From the NCBI RefSeq assembly GCF_012396125.1, contig NZ_JAAXOX010000001.1, positions 434,001 through 498,000 on the forward strand: a DNA stretch of 64,000 nucleotides, read 5' to 3'. Positions 27,841 through 37,360 of the stretch are shown here, in pieces (the stretch's first letter is position 1; each line of letters begins with the position of its first letter). Below the pieces are notes generated by a model. It saw only the letters and a list, made by a program, of their open reading frames with translations. It was not told the origin of the DNA and made no database searches. Position numbers and translations under genes: made by a program. This stretch comes from Cellulomonas denverensis (lineage in GTDB: Bacteria; Actinomycetota; Actinomycetes; Actinomycetales; Cellulomonadaceae).

Positions 27841-28599
27841 TCAGCCCCGGTCCGCCCGGTGCAGGGCGTCCCGGACCGCGGCCAGGAACGCTCCGGGCGC
27901 CTCGCGGCGGATGTTGTGCCCCACCCCGGGCACTGGCACGTGGGTCAGCCGGTCGCCCAGCGCCGCCCGGGCCACCTCGACCTGTGCCGGGGTCACGATC
28001 GAGCCGCGGGCGGTCTCGCCGGTGATCAGGGTGACCGGGACCCGCAGCTCGGCGGTCGCCGCGACCCAGTCCCGCTCCTGCCACTGGTGCGGCACGTCGG
28101 CGAGCCGGCGGTCGAGCCCCTGCTTGGCGGTGATCCAGCCGTCGGTCTCCGCGGCGGGCCAGCCGGCGCAGTCGGTCGCCGCGATCGCGGTCAGCTCGTC
28201 GCGGGGGCGGCCGGCCAGGCGGCGGACGGTGTCGCCGAGCCAGGCCGGCGCCCCACCGTCGTCGCCGCCGCCGGGCCAGGCCGGGTCCTCCAGGATCAGC
28301 GCGGCGACCAGGTCCGGTGCGTGCAGCGCCAGCACCTCGGCGGTCACCCCGCCCATCGAGTGCCCGAGCACGATCGCCGGGCCGATGCCACGGGCCCGCA
28401 GCTCCCGCGCGGCGTCGGCGGCCAGCGCGGTGACGGTGAACGGCTCGTCCGGCAGCGGCATCCCGCCGTGGCCGCGGGCGTTCAGGGCGATCACCGGGCG
28501 GCTGTCGCCGACCGCCTCGACCACGCTCGGCCAGCAGGCAGCCGAGTCGGTCAGGCCGTGCAACAGCACCAGGGGCAGTGGGGTGACACCGGCGGTCAC
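27841..28599 (-). CDS. Alpha/beta hydrolase
   Basis: 252 residues. Oxyanion strand LVLLHGLTDS, nucleophile elbow GHSMGG (Ser ~99), acid in VTLITGE region and catalytic His in VPGVGHNIRRE. Possible esterase, lactonase or C-C hydrolase; substrate not inferable. Its GTG start overlaps the stop of the upstream aldo/keto reductase by 4 bp, so the two form an operon. Convergent with recQ with only 3 bp between stops. Confidence 0.9.
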   Translation of the reverse strand: MTAGVTPLPLVLLHGLTDSAACWPSVVEAVGDSRPVIALNARGHGGMPLPDEPFTVTALAADAARELRARGIGPAIVLGHSMGGVTAEVLALHAPDLVAALILEDPAWPGGGDDGGAPAWLGDTVRRLAGRPRDELTAIAATDCAGWPAAETDGWITAKQGLDRRLADVPHQWQERDWVAATAELRVPVTLITGETARGSIVTPAQVEVARAALGDRLTHVPVPGVGHNIRREAPGAFLAAVRDALHRADRG

Positions 28600-29636
28600 C
28601 GGCGCCCGGTCCCGTCCACGGCCAGCGGCTCGATGGCGGCGAGCTCCTCGTCGGTGAGCGGATCGGCGGTCAGCGCCCGGACGTTGTCCTCCAGCTGCTC
28701 CACCGAGGACGCCCCGATGATCGCGGAGGTCACCCGCTGGTCACGCAGCACCCAGGTCAGCGCGAGCTGGGCCAGCGTCTGCCCCCGGCCCTCGGCGATC
28801 GCGTTCAGCCCGCGGGCCCGCTCCAGGTAGGTGTCGCTGATCGCGTCCGCGGTGAGGAACCGGCCCTGGGCGGCGCGGGACCCGGCCGGCACCTCGCCGG
28901 ACAGGTAACGGCCGGTCAGCAGCCCCTGGGACAGCGGGGAGAACACGATCATCCCGACGCCCAGCTCGCCGACGGTGTCCAGCAGCGCCTCGGTCTCGCC
29001 CTCGGCGACCTGCTCCACGTGCCGGTTGAACATCGAGTACGACGGCTGGTGGATCAGCAGCGGGGTGCCCAGGTCGGCCAGGATGCGCGCCGCCTCGCGG
29101 GTGGCGGACGGGCTGTAGTTGGAGATGCCCGCGTACAGCGCCTTGCCGCTGGTGACGGCGGTGTGCAGCGCGCCCATCGTCTCCGCCAGCGGCACGCTGA
29201 GGTCCGGGCGGTGGGAGTAGAAGATGTCCACGTAGTCCAGCCCAGTGCGGGCCAGCGACTGGTCCAGGCTGGCCAGCAGGTACTTGCGCGACCCACCATC
29301 CCCGTAGGGACCGGGCCACATGTCGTAGCCCGCCTTGGAGGAGATCACCAGCTCGTCGCGGTACGGCCGGAAGTCCTGCGCCAGGTGCCGGCCGAAGTTG
29401 GTCTCCGCCGAGCCGTAGGGCGGGCCGTAGTTGTTCGCCAGGTCGAAGTGCGTGATCCCGAGGTCGAACGCCCGGCGCAGCACGGCGCGCTGGGTCTCCA
29501 TCGGGTTCACGTCGCCGAAGTTGTGCCACAGGCCGAGCGACAGGGCCGGCAGATCCAGGCCGGAGCGGCCGGTGCGGCGGTAGGGCATCGACTCGTACCG
29601 GTCGTCGGCGGCACGGTACGGGGGGAGAACGGGCAT
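28596..29636 (-). CDS. Aldo/keto reductase (YghZ/Kv-beta-like)
   Basis: 346 residues, close to the L-glyceraldehyde-3-phosphate/methylglyoxal reductase group of E. coli YghZ by the N-terminus YRRTGRSGLDLPALSLGLW and WHNFGD. Tetrad Asp65, Tyr70 (ANNYGPPYGSAE), Lys101 and His142. NADPH-binding region FSPLSQGLLTGRYL and IIGASSVEQLEDNV. ATG 29636 preceded by AGGAAGG. Translationally coupled to the hydrolase. Likely detoxifies aldehydes. Confidence 0.93.
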   Translation of the reverse strand: MPVLPPYRAADDRYESMPYRRTGRSGLDLPALSLGLWHNFGDVNPMETQRAVLRRAFDLGITHFDLANNYGPPYGSAETNFGRHLAQDFRPYRDELVISSKAGYDMWPGPYGDGGSRKYLLASLDQSLARTGLDYVDIFYSHRPDLSVPLAETMGALHTAVTSGKALYAGISNYSPSATREAARILADLGTPLLIHQPSYSMFNRHVEQVAEGETEALLDTVGELGVGMIVFSPLSQGLLTGRYLSGEVPAGSRAAQGRFLTADAISDTYLERARGLNAIAEGRGQTLAQLALTWVLRDQRVTSAIIGASSVEQLEDNVRALTADPLTDEELAAIEPLAVDGTGRR

Positions 29637-29727
29637 CGTCGGCCTTCCTCGGACGGGGTGGGTGCAGCTCGATGATCCCACCTTTCACCCGGCACCTAGC
29701 GCGGGCACCGGGTGGCAGACTCCTCGC

Positions 29728-30189
29728 GTGCTGCACGTCGTCTTCTTCGAACCCCGGATCCCCGGCAACACCGGCAACGCGATCCGGCTGGCCGCGGCCA
29801 CCGGGGCGACCCTGCACCTGGTGGAGCCGCTGGGCTTCGTGATGGACGAGCCGCGCCTGAAGCGGGCCGGGCTGGACTACCACGACCTGGCGAACACCGT
29901 CGTGCACCCGGATCTGGAGCATGCCCTCGCCGCGCTGCCCGGCCGGGTGTTCGCCTTCACCACGCACACCGACCAGGGCTACACCGGGGTGGACTACCAG
30001 GACGGGGACGCGCTGCTGTTCGGGCCGGAGCCGACCGGCCTGCCGCCGGAGGTCCTGGCGCACCCGCGGGTGACCGGTCTGCTGCGGATCCCGATGCTGC
30101 CCGGCCGCCGCTCACTGAACCTCACGAACTCCGCCTCGATCGCGTTGTACGAGGCCTGGCGGCAGCTCGGCTTCCCGGATGGGGTCTGA
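29728..30189 (+). CDS. trmL: tRNA (cytidine/uridine-34 2'-O)-methyltransferase
   Basis: 153-residue SPOUT-class enzyme that methylates the wobble ribose of certain leucine tRNAs using S-adenosylmethionine. Signature FEPRIPGNTGNAIRLAAATG at the N-terminus and the knot motifs LLFGPEPTGLP and LRIPMLPGRRSLNLTNSAS. The GTG start has CAGACT (-10-like) 6 nt upstream and no ribosome site, a further leaderless candidate. Confidence 0.94.
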   Translation: MLHVVFFEPRIPGNTGNAIRLAAATGATLHLVEPLGFVMDEPRLKRAGLDYHDLANTVVHPDLEHALAALPGRVFAFTTHTDQGYTGVDYQDGDALLFGPEPTGLPPEVLAHPRVTGLLRIPMLPGRRSLNLTNSASIALYEAWRQLGFPDGV

Positions 30190-30309
30190 CCACCACTCAA
30201 TACCGGCCGGTTCACCACCTCATGACCGCTCACATCGCGGACATCGGGATGCGCCGACCCCTCAGGGACGGAATGCTCGGTCGCCGTTGCCGACCAAAGG
30301 GGTCCCACC

Positions 30310-31803
30310 GTGGCCATCAACCGCAGCATCCTGCGCCGTAAGTCCGTCGAGGAGACCGTCGCGACCTCCGAGGACCCGGAACGCTCACTGCGCCGTGACC
30401 TGACCGCCTGGGACCTGGCGGTGCTCGGGGTCGCGGTGGCGGTCGGCGCGGGCATCTTCTCGGTGGGGGCGACGGCGGCGGCGAACTACGCCGGACCGGG
30501 CGTGATCCTCTCGTTCATCATCGCCTCGGTCGTCTGTGCGCTGGCGATCATGTGTTACGCCGAGTTCGCCTCCACGCTGCCGGTCGCCGGGTCGGCCTAC
30601 ACCTTCAGCTACGCCACGATGGGCGAGTTCGTGGCCTGGATCATCGGCTGGGACCTGATCCTGGAGATGCTGCTGGCCGCGGCGGTGATCGCGAAGTTCT
30701 GGGGCGTGTACCTGTCGGACGCCTTCGGGCTGTTCGGCGTGAACGTGCCGACCACGCTGCACCTGGGGCCGGTGGACCTGGAGTGGGGGCCGGTGCTGGT
30801 GGTCGGGGTGTTCACCACCCTGCTGGCGGTGGGCACCAAGCTCAGCACCCGGGTGAACAGCATCTTCACCATCCTCAAGGTCGGCATCACGCTGTTCGTG
30901 ATCGTCGCCGGGTTCTTCTACGTGAAGGCGGAGAACTACAGCCCGTTCATCCCGCCGTCGGAGCCGGCCGCCTCGGACTCCAGCCTGCACCAGTCGCTGT
31001 TCGCGTTCCTGTCCGGGCTGGAGCCGTCGACATACGGCATCGTCGGCATCCTGTCCGGTGCGGCGCTGGTGTTCTTCGCCTTCATCGGCTTCGACGTGGT
31101 CGCCACCACCGCGGAGGAGACCAAGAATCCGCAGAAGGCGCTGCCGCGCGGCATCCTCGGCGGTCTGGCGATCGTCACCGTGTTGTACGTGCTGGTCACG
31201 ATCGTGGTGACCGGGATGGTGCCGTACACCGCGCTGGCGGAGTCGGAGAGCCCGTCGCTGACCACGGCCTTCGCGCTGGTCGGCGCGGACTGGGCGGGCA
31301 AGGTGATCTCGGTCGGCATCCTGGTCGGCCTGACCTCGGTGATCATGGTGCTGCTGCTCGGCCTGACCCGGATCGTGTTCTCGATGAGCCGGGACGGCCT
31401 GCTGCCGCGCGCGGTCTCGCGTACCTCGCCCCGGTTCCGCACCCCGGCCCGGTTGCAGATCATCTGCGGCATCGCGGTGGCGCTGATCGCCGGGCTGGCC
31501 AAGGTCGAGCTGCTGGAGGAGATGATCAACATCGGCACGCTGTCGGCCTTCGTCCTGGTCAGCTTCGGCATCCCGATCCTGCGCCGCACCCGGCCGGACC
31601 TGGCCCGCGGCTTCCGGGTGCCGTGGTCGCCGGTGCTGCCGATCATCTCCGGCCTGGCCTGCCTGTGGCTGATGAGCAACCTGACCGTGACCACCTGGCT
31701 GCGGTTCCTGGCCTGGCTGGCGGTCGGGATCGCGATCTACGCGCTGTACTCCTACCGGCACTCCCGGCTGCACCGGGCGCCGGCCGAGGCGGTCACGGAG
31801 TGA
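30310..31803 (+). CDS. APC-superfamily amino-acid permease (CAT-like)
   Basis: 497 residues, 12-14 spans. The N-terminal LTAWDLAVLGVAVAVGAGIF matches the substrate-binding unwound helix of cationic amino-acid transporters (GxGIF). Located in the cytoplasmic membrane. Start GTG 30310 with AAAGGGG upstream. It carries no adjacent catabolic genes. It overlaps the convergent padR gene by 11 bp. Confidence 0.92.
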   Translation: MAINRSILRRKSVEETVATSEDPERSLRRDLTAWDLAVLGVAVAVGAGIFSVGATAAANYAGPGVILSFIIASVVCALAIMCYAEFASTLPVAGSAYTFSYATMGEFVAWIIGWDLILEMLLAAAVIAKFWGVYLSDAFGLFGVNVPTTLHLGPVDLEWGPVLVVGVFTTLLAVGTKLSTRVNSIFTILKVGITLFVIVAGFFYVKAENYSPFIPPSEPAASDSSLHQSLFAFLSGLEPSTYGIVGILSGAALVFFAFIGFDVVATTAEETKNPQKALPRGILGGLAIVTVLYVLVTIVVTGMVPYTALAESESPSLTTAFALVGADWAGKVISVGILVGLTSVIMVLLLGLTRIVFSMSRDGLLPRAVSRTSPRFRTPARLQIICGIAVALIAGLAKVELLEEMINIGTLSAFVLVSFGIPILRRTRPDLARGFRVPWSPVLPIISGLACLWLMSNLTVTTWLRFLAWLAVGIAIYALYSYRHSRLHRAPAEAVTE

Positions 31804-32368
31804 GGTCGTCGTCCACCCGGCGGCGCAGGTCGGCGACGATCCGCTCCTCGGCGTCGTAGTAGGCCAGCCCCCAGTCGGCGACCATCGCCGGGTAGCGGAC
31901 CTCCTCCCGGTCGCCGAGCATCGCCCGGACCTGCTCCAGGTCCCGGCGCCGGTCGGCCAGCGCGGCGACGTAGTCGTCGAGCATCCCGCGCACGGTCGCC
32001 GGGTCGCTGAGGTGCCCCATCAGCAGCCGGAGCGCGACCGGGTGTTTGAGCACCGGGAAGTCGGCGGGCGTCTCGGCCAGCCAGCGGCGCAGCACCTGCT
32101 CGCCGGTGTCGGTGATCACGTAGCGGGTGCCGCGGCTGCCGGCCTCCTCGACGGCGCGGACGTACCCGGCGCCGACCAGTCGTTCCACCTCGGAGTACAC
32201 CTGGCTCATCGCCGGGGCGACCCAGTAGTAGCGCAGGGTGCGATCGGCGCGCTGTTTGAGTTCGTAGGCGGTCACCGCGGTGTCGGTCCGGCCGGCGAAC
32301 ATCAGCAGGCCGAGCAGGGCGTACGCGGTCGGGTTGAGCGGTTCCGCGAAATCCCTTGCCGACGTCAC
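31793..32368 (-). CDS. PadR-family regulator of the adjacent exporter
   Basis: 191 residues. N-terminal PadR winged helix ([11 protein letters not shown], then [24 protein letters not shown]) and a C-terminal PadR dimerisation coil. Divergent from a drrAB-like exporter with a 17-bp perfect palindrome between. GTG start lies 6 nt after TAGGTT, again leaderless. Likely represses the exporter until its drug or phenolic ligand binds. Confidence 0.92.
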   Translation of the reverse strand: MTSARDFAEPLNPTAYALLGLLMFAGRTDTAVTAYELKQRADRTLRYYWVAPAMSQVYSEVERLVGAGYVRAVEEAGSRGTRYVITDTGEQVLRRWLAETPADFPVLKHPVALRLLMGHLSDPATVRGMLDDYVAALADRRRDLEQVRAMLGDREEVRYPAMVADWGLAYYDAEERIVADLRRRVDDDLTP

Positions 32369-32374
32369 GGCGCC

Positions 32375-32380
32375 AACCTA
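32375..32380 (-). promoter_or_regulatory. -10 hexamer for leaderless padR
   Basis: TAGGTT on the minus strand, 6 nt before the GTG start. Confidence 0.5.
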
Positions 32381-32392
32381 CGCTGATCGTCG

Positions 32393-32409
32393 TATTCCTA
32401 CTAGGAATA
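32393..32409. promoter_or_regulatory. Candidate PadR operator
   Basis: TATTCCTACTAGGAATA, a perfect 17-bp palindrome (8-bp arms, central C), the most AT-rich spot in this region. It lies between the divergent padR and ATPase genes and probably overlaps the exporter -10. Confidence 0.72.
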
Positions 32410-32493
32410 GCAGCCGCGGGGGGAGCGTCCCCCAGTCCTCGCGCCCCTCGCCGGCGCCGAGCTCCAGCCGTGTCGCACCACCCTGGAGGACCC

Positions 32494-33459
32494 ATGACCA
32501 TCGCGATCGAGACCGAGGGGCTGGTCAAGCTCTTCGGCACCACCCGCGCCGTGGACGGCATCGACCTCACGGTCGCCGCCGGCGGCGTGCACGGCTTCCT
32601 CGGCCCGAACGGCGCCGGGAAGACCACCACCATCCGGATGCTGGCCACCCTGCTGCGGCCGGACGCCGGCTCCGCCCGGGTGCTCGGCCACGACGTGGTG
32701 GCCGAGGCAGACCAGGTGCGGAGCAAGGTCGCCCTGACCGGGCAGTTCGCCTCGGTGGACGAGGACCTGACCGGGATCGAGAACCTGATCCTGATCTCCC
32801 GGCTGTACGGCTACAGCCGTCCGGGCGCCCGGGCCCGCGCGGAGGAACTGCTGGCCGCCTTCGGCCTGACCGACGCCGCCGACCGGCAGGTGAAGAAGTA
32901 CTCCGGCGGGATGCGGCGCCGGATCGACATCGCCGCCAGCATCGTGCTCACCCCGGAGCTGATCTTCCTGGACGAGCCGACCACCGGTCTGGACCCGCGC
33001 AGCCGCAACCAGGTCTGGGACATCGTCCGGGCGATGGTGCAGGCCGGGACCACCGTGCTGCTGACCACCCAGTACCTGGACGAGGCGGACCAGCTCGCCG
33101 ACCGGATCAGCGTGATCGACGCCGGCCGGGTGATCGCCGAGGGCACCCCGGGCCAGCTCAAGGCCTCGGTCGGTGCCAGCGCCCTGCACATCCGGCTGCT
33201 CAATCCGGACGACCGCCCCCGGGCCCGCGAGGTGCTGCGCCCGCTGCTGGGCGAGGCGATCACCGACGAGGCCGACCCCGCCGCGCTGTCGGCCGCGGTC
33301 GACTCCTCCGCCCCGGCGATGCGGGCGATCGCCGCGCTGGAGCAGACCGATGTGCCGATCGCGCAGTTCTCGCTCGGCCAGCCGACCCTGGACGAGGTCT
33401 TCCTCGCCCTGACCGGCAGCCCGGCCGAGGAGACCCCGGACGAGGAGGCGGTGGCATGA
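32494..33459 (+). CDS. DrrA-type ABC exporter ATPase
   Basis: 321 residues. Walker [15 protein letters not shown]-region reading [11 protein letters not shown] (DrrA signature), Walker [14 protein letters not shown], switch His replaced by Gln in [10 protein letters not shown], which is characteristic of daunorubicin-resistance ATPases. C-terminal ~80-residue domain as in DrrA. ATG 32494 after TGGAGGA. Coupled to its permease by an ATGA overlap. Confidence 0.94.
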   Translation: MTIAIETEGLVKLFGTTRAVDGIDLTVAAGGVHGFLGPNGAGKTTTIRMLATLLRPDAGSARVLGHDVVAEADQVRSKVALTGQFASVDEDLTGIENLILISRLYGYSRPGARARAEELLAAFGLTDAADRQVKKYSGGMRRRIDIAASIVLTPELIFLDEPTTGLDPRSRNQVWDIVRAMVQAGTTVLLTTQYLDEADQLADRISVIDAGRVIAEGTPGQLKASVGASALHIRLLNPDDRPRAREVLRPLLGEAITDEADPAALSAAVDSSAPAMRAIAALEQTDVPIAQFSLGQPTLDEVFLALTGSPAEETPDEEAVA

Positions 33460-34292
33460 GCGTCGAGGAGACCACCGTCGCGGACCGGGACACCACCGTC
33501 GCCGCGGTCCGTGCCGCGCTGGGCACCGGATCGCGACCGGCCCGGCCATCCGGGCTGCGCACCTCGCTGACCTTCGGTTGGCGGGCGCTGCTCAAGATCA
33601 AGCACGTGCCGGAGCAGCTGTTCGACGTCACCGCGTTCCCGGTGATGATGACGCTGCTGTTCACCTACCTGTTCGGCGGTGCGATCGCCGGCAGCGTGGA
33701 CGACTACATCCAGTTCCTGCTGCCGGGGATCCTGGTGCAGGGCGTCATCATGATCACGATGTACACCGGCGTCACGCTGAACACCGACATCCAGAAGGGC
33801 GTCTTCGACCGGTTCCGCTCGTTGCCGATCTGGCGGCCGTCCGCCCTGGTCGGGATGCTGCTCGGCGACGCGGTGCGGTTCACCATCTCCTGCACCGTGG
33901 TCCTGCTGCTCGGGCTGGCGATCGGCTTCCGCCCGGAGAACTGGCTCGGGGTGCCCGCCGGGGTCGGACTGCTGCTGCTGTTCGCCTTCGCCTTCGGCTG
34001 GATCTGGACCTTCCTGGCACTCATCCTGCGCACGCCGAACTCGGTGATGGGGGTGAGCATGATGGTGATCACGCCGGTGACCTTCGGCTCGAACATCTTT
34101 GTCGACCCCTCGACCATGCCCGGCTGGTTGCAGGCCTTCGTCAACGTCAACCCGGTGTCCGACCTGGTCACGGCGGTGCGCGGGCTGATGAACGATGTGC
34201 CGGTGGGCAACGAGGTGCTGTCCGTTCTGGCGTGGAGCGCCGGGCTGATCGCGGTGTTCGGCCCACTCACCATGCGCCGGTACGCCCGCTGA
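33456..34292 (+). CDS. DrrB-type ABC-2 exporter permease
   Basis: 278 residues, six membrane spans, with the ABC-2 signature around [26 protein letters not shown]. Cytoplasmic N-terminal tail of ~45 residues. Forms the channel partner of the preceding ATPase. Substrate unknown; drug or lipid export is likely from family membership. Confidence 0.93.
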   Translation: MSVEETTVADRDTTVAAVRAALGTGSRPARPSGLRTSLTFGWRALLKIKHVPEQLFDVTAFPVMMTLLFTYLFGGAIAGSVDDYIQFLLPGILVQGVIMITMYTGVTLNTDIQKGVFDRFRSLPIWRPSALVGMLLGDAVRFTISCTVVLLLGLAIGFRPENWLGVPAGVGLLLLFAFAFGWIWTFLALILRTPNSVMGVSMMVITPVTFGSNIFVDPSTMPGWLQAFVNVNPVSDLVTAVRGLMNDVPVGNEVLSVLAWSAGLIAVFGPLTMRRYAR

Positions 34293-34299
34293 CCACGAC

Positions 34300-34305
34300 T
34301 ACGGT
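34300..34305 (+). promoter_or_regulatory. -10 hexamer for leaderless gamma-glutamyltransferase-like gene
   Basis: TACGGT, 6 nt before the GTG at 34312; no ribosome binding site. Confidence 0.5.
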
Positions 34306-34311
34306 GGCCGG

Positions 34312-36141
34312 GTGTTCACCACGCGCCCGGAACTCGTCGGCACCCACGGCATGGTCGGTTCGACCCACTGGCTGGCCAGTGCGGCCGGCATGCGGATCCT
34401 GGAACAGGGCGGCAACGCCTTCGACGCGGCGGTGGCCGCCGGGTTCACGTTGCAGGTGGTCGAACCACACCTGAACGGGCCCGGCGGCGACGCCCCGCTG
34501 ATCGGGCACCGAGCCGCCGACGATCACACCTTCGTGCTGTGTGGCCAGGGACCGGCACCGGCCGCCGCCACCATCGAGGCCTACACCGCCCTCGGGCTGA
34601 CCGAGATCCCCGGCACCGGGCACCTGGCCGCCGTGGTGCCCGGCGCGGTCGGGGCCTGGCTGGACCTGCTGGCCCGGTACGGCACCCTGCCGCTGGCCGA
34701 CGTGCTGAGCCCGGCGATCGGCTACGCCGAGGACGGCTACCCGCTGGTGCCCGCCGCCGTGCGCACCATCGGCACGGTCAGGCAGCTGTTCACCGAGCAC
34801 TGGCCGACCTCCGCCGAGGTCTACCTGCCGCACGGCGAGCTGCCCGAGCCCGGCGCCCGGTTCCGCAACCCGGCACTGGCCGCGACCTACCGCCGGCTGC
34901 TGGCGGAGGCGACCGCCGCCGGGCCGGACCGGCTGGCGCAGATCGAGGCCGCCCACCGGGCGTTCTACGCCGGGTTCGTCGCCGAGGCGATGGCGGACTT
35001 CGTGCGGACCCCGGTGCGGGACTCCTCCGGAGCGGACCACACCGGGCTGCTCACCGCCGACGACCTGGCCGGCTGGCGGCCCACCGAGGAGCCGACCGCC
35101 GCGGTCGACTTCGCCGGGGTGCGGGTGCACAAGACCGCCGCCTGGGGCCAGGGCCCGGTGCTGTTGCAGCAGCTGCAGATGCTGGCCGCCCTGAACGTCG
35201 CCGATGCCGAACCCGGCTCGGTGGAGCTGGTGCACACCGCGATCGAGGTGGCCAAGCTCGCCTTCGCCGACCGGGAGGCCTGGTACGGCGACGACGGCAG
35301 CACCCCGCTGGACGACCTGCTCGACCCGGCCTATGCCGCCGCCCGGGCGACCCTGGTCGGGCACACCGCCGCCGACGGCCTGCGACCCGGCTCCCCCGGT
35401 GGCCGCACCCCGCGACTGGCCGGGGTGTTCGGCAGCCCGGTGGACGGGATCTGGCCCGGCCGGTTCCAGGGTGAGGCCGGAGTGGCCGGCGGCGGCGAGC
35501 CGACCCGGGGGCCCAGCGGCCCGGAGGCGATGCGGATCGAGACCACCGGCGAGACCCGCGGCGACACCTGCCACGTGGACGTGGTGGACCGCTGGGGCAA
35601 CCGGGTCTCCGCCACCCCCTCCGGCGGCTGGTTGCAGTCCTCCCCCGTCGTGCCCGGACTGGGCTTCGGCCTGCCGACTCGGGCGCAGATGTTCTGGCTG
35701 GAACCCGGGCTGCCCGCCTCCCTGGCGCCCGGTCGCCGTCCGCGCACCACGCTCAGCCCGGCGATGGTGCTCCGCGAGGACGGCAGCGGCTTCGCCTTCG
35801 GCACCCCCGGCGGCGACCAGCAGGACCAGTGGACGATCCCGTTCCTGCTGCACCACCTGCTCTGGGGTGCGGACCTGCAGGCGGCGATCGACGCACCGAA
35901 CTGGCACTCCACCCACGTGCCGTCGTCCTTCCACCCCCGAGTCAGCGAGCGCCTGGGCGTCGAGGCGGAGAGCCGGCTGGGCGCGGCGGTGCTCGACGGG
36001 CTGCGCGAGCGGGGACACGCGGTGCGGGACGCCGGGGACTGGACGCTCGGCCGAGTCAGCGCCGCCGGCGTGCGGGCCGACGGCCTGCTGCACGCCGCGG
36101 CGAACCCGCGCGGGATGCAGGGCTACGCCGCCGGCCGCTGA
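34312..36141 (+). CDS. Gamma-glutamyltransferase-family protein (Ntn hydrolase)
   Basis: 609 residues. N-terminal ASAAGMRILEQGGNAFDAAVA and EPHLNGPGGD are family signatures. The self-cleaving, catalytic Thr should be the one in RGDTCHVDVVDRWGN, where the usual TTH reads DTCH. C-terminal RPRTTLSPAMVLREDG and GTPGGDQQDQW. No signal peptide, so this is a cytoplasmic actinobacterial form (related to glutathione hydrolases or acylases); true substrate uncertain. Follows the exporter by 19 bp but has its own -10. Confidence 0.88.
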   Translation: MFTTRPELVGTHGMVGSTHWLASAAGMRILEQGGNAFDAAVAAGFTLQVVEPHLNGPGGDAPLIGHRAADDHTFVLCGQGPAPAAATIEAYTALGLTEIPGTGHLAAVVPGAVGAWLDLLARYGTLPLADVLSPAIGYAEDGYPLVPAAVRTIGTVRQLFTEHWPTSAEVYLPHGELPEPGARFRNPALAATYRRLLAEATAAGPDRLAQIEAAHRAFYAGFVAEAMADFVRTPVRDSSGADHTGLLTADDLAGWRPTEEPTAAVDFAGVRVHKTAAWGQGPVLLQQLQMLAALNVADAEPGSVELVHTAIEVAKLAFADREAWYGDDGSTPLDDLLDPAYAAARATLVGHTAADGLRPGSPGGRTPRLAGVFGSPVDGIWPGRFQGEAGVAGGGEPTRGPSGPEAMRIETTGETRGDTCHVDVVDRWGNRVSATPSGGWLQSSPVVPGLGFGLPTRAQMFWLEPGLPASLAPGRRPRTTLSPAMVLREDGSGFAFGTPGGDQQDQWTIPFLLHHLLWGADLQAAIDAPNWHSTHVPSSFHPRVSERLGVEAESRLGAAVLDGLRERGHAVRDAGDWTLGRVSAAGVRADGLLHAAANPRGMQGYAAGR

Positions 36142-36178
36142 GCCGCGGACCGGGCCGCCCCGCGGCGACCCAGGGGCC

Positions 36179-36603
36179 CGAGTTCGTCACTCCCGCCTCG
36201 ACATCGTCAACCGCGCCACCGCACTCGCGACCGATGCACCGCACTCGGGTGCAGCGCCGCCCGGGGGTCGCGAGTTCGTCACTCCCGCTCCGACGTCGTC
36301 AGCCGCGCTACCGCACTCACGACCGACGCACCGCACTCGGGTGCAGCGCCACCCCGGAGATCGCGAGTTCGGCACTCCCGCCTCGACATCGTCAGCCGCG
36401 CCACCGCACTCACGACCGACGCCCCGCACTCGGGTGCAGCACCACCCCGGGCGCCCGAGCTCGGCACTCCCGATCCGACACCGGCGGTGACGCCACCGCG
36501 CCCACGACCGACGACCGGCACTCGGGTGCAACGCTGCCCGTAGGCCACGAGTTCGGCACTCCCGCCTCGACACCGCACTCGCGACCGATGCACCGCACTC
36601 GGG
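36179..36603. repeat. Five tandem ~92-bp intergenic repeats
   Basis: Units start at 36179, 36271, 36364, 36456 and 36548, each opening CGAGTTCGkCACTCCCG (unit 4 reads CGAGCTC). The last is truncated at ~55 bp. Each full unit contains GCACTC and CACTCGGGTGCA blocks and GC-rich ends. Divergence is spread along the unit, unlike CRISPR. No open frame with a ribosome site. The 36142-36717 gap holds this array and otherwise nothing I recognise. Confidence 0.9.
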
Positions 36604-36717
36604 GTGGAGCAACGCGGGCGGGTCGCCGGGCCGGGGACCGTGCCGCGCGGGGGCGAGGATCGGGCGGGTCGCCAGGCCGCGCGGGGCGGGGGTGCGGCGC
36701 ACGTCACACCCTCGACA

Positions 36718-36759
36718 GTTGCCTTCTGCAACCATGCGACGTAAGTTGCCTGCTGCAAC
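36718..36759 (+). promoter_or_regulatory. marR promoter with two operators on -35 and -10
   Basis: Two near-identical 15-bp palindromes, GTTGCCTTCTGCAAC (36718-36732) and GTTGCCTGCTGCAAC (36745-36759). They cover a promoter TTGCCT (36719-36724), 17-bp spacer, TAAGTT (36742-36747). Classic layout for autorepression by the MarR protein encoded at 36778. Confidence 0.82.
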
Positions 36760-36777
36760 CAAGAGAGAAGGCAGCCC

Positions 36778-37272
36778 GTGACCACCGATTCCGCCCGCGT
36801 CCTGATCGACTCGATCAGCCGCCTGTCCCGCGTCCAGCGCGAGGTCGGGGAGAAGCTGGCACGGGAACTCGACTGCCCCCGCGCCGGACTCGGCGTGCTC
36901 TGGCTGCTGGAGAAGCGTGGCGAACTGACCATCGGCGACCTGGCCACCCACCTGCGGGTGGACATCTCGGTCGCCAGCCGCCAGACCACCGCGCTGGTCG
37001 AGGCCGGCTACGCCGAACGCACCCGGCCCAGCGCCCCGGGCACCGACCACCGGGTGCGCACGGTGCGGCTGAGCGAGCAGGGCCGGGTGTTCACCGCCCA
37101 GACCCGGGTCCGGCTGGACGCACTGCTGGCCGAGACCTTCGCCGGCTGGACGGCCGAGCAGATCCGCGCCGCCGCCGCCCAGATCAACCAGATCGCCGAC
37201 GCCGTCGGCGCGATCACCGAGCATGCCGCGCCGGAGCCGGACACCCCGCTCCCCGCGCTGGCCACCGCCTGA
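36778..37272 (+). CDS. MarR-family regulator of the MFS exporter
   Basis: 164 residues; winged helix at ~35-105 (LTIGDLATHLRVDISVASRQTTALV, wing around PGTDHRVRTVRLSEQG). GTG start with GAGAAGG upstream. First gene of a marR-MFS operon; the duplicated operator suggests autorepression relieved by a drug-like ligand. Confidence 0.93.
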   Translation: MTTDSARVLIDSISRLSRVQREVGEKLARELDCPRAGLGVLWLLEKRGELTIGDLATHLRVDISVASRQTTALVEAGYAERTRPSAPGTDHRVRTVRLSEQGRVFTAQTRVRLDALLAETFAGWTAEQIRAAAAQINQIADAVGAITEHAAPEPDTPLPALATA

Positions 37273-37360
37273 CCGTCACTGAACAGGCGGACCGCACCGC
37301 CCCCTCCCCTTCCCGACGACGGCGCCGGGTTCCACCCTCACGAACCGAAAGCCGAGACGC

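Noticed and set aside
36179..36603. CRISPR array
   Set aside because: Units vary along their whole length and there are no constant short repeats with unique spacers; no cas genes in the window.
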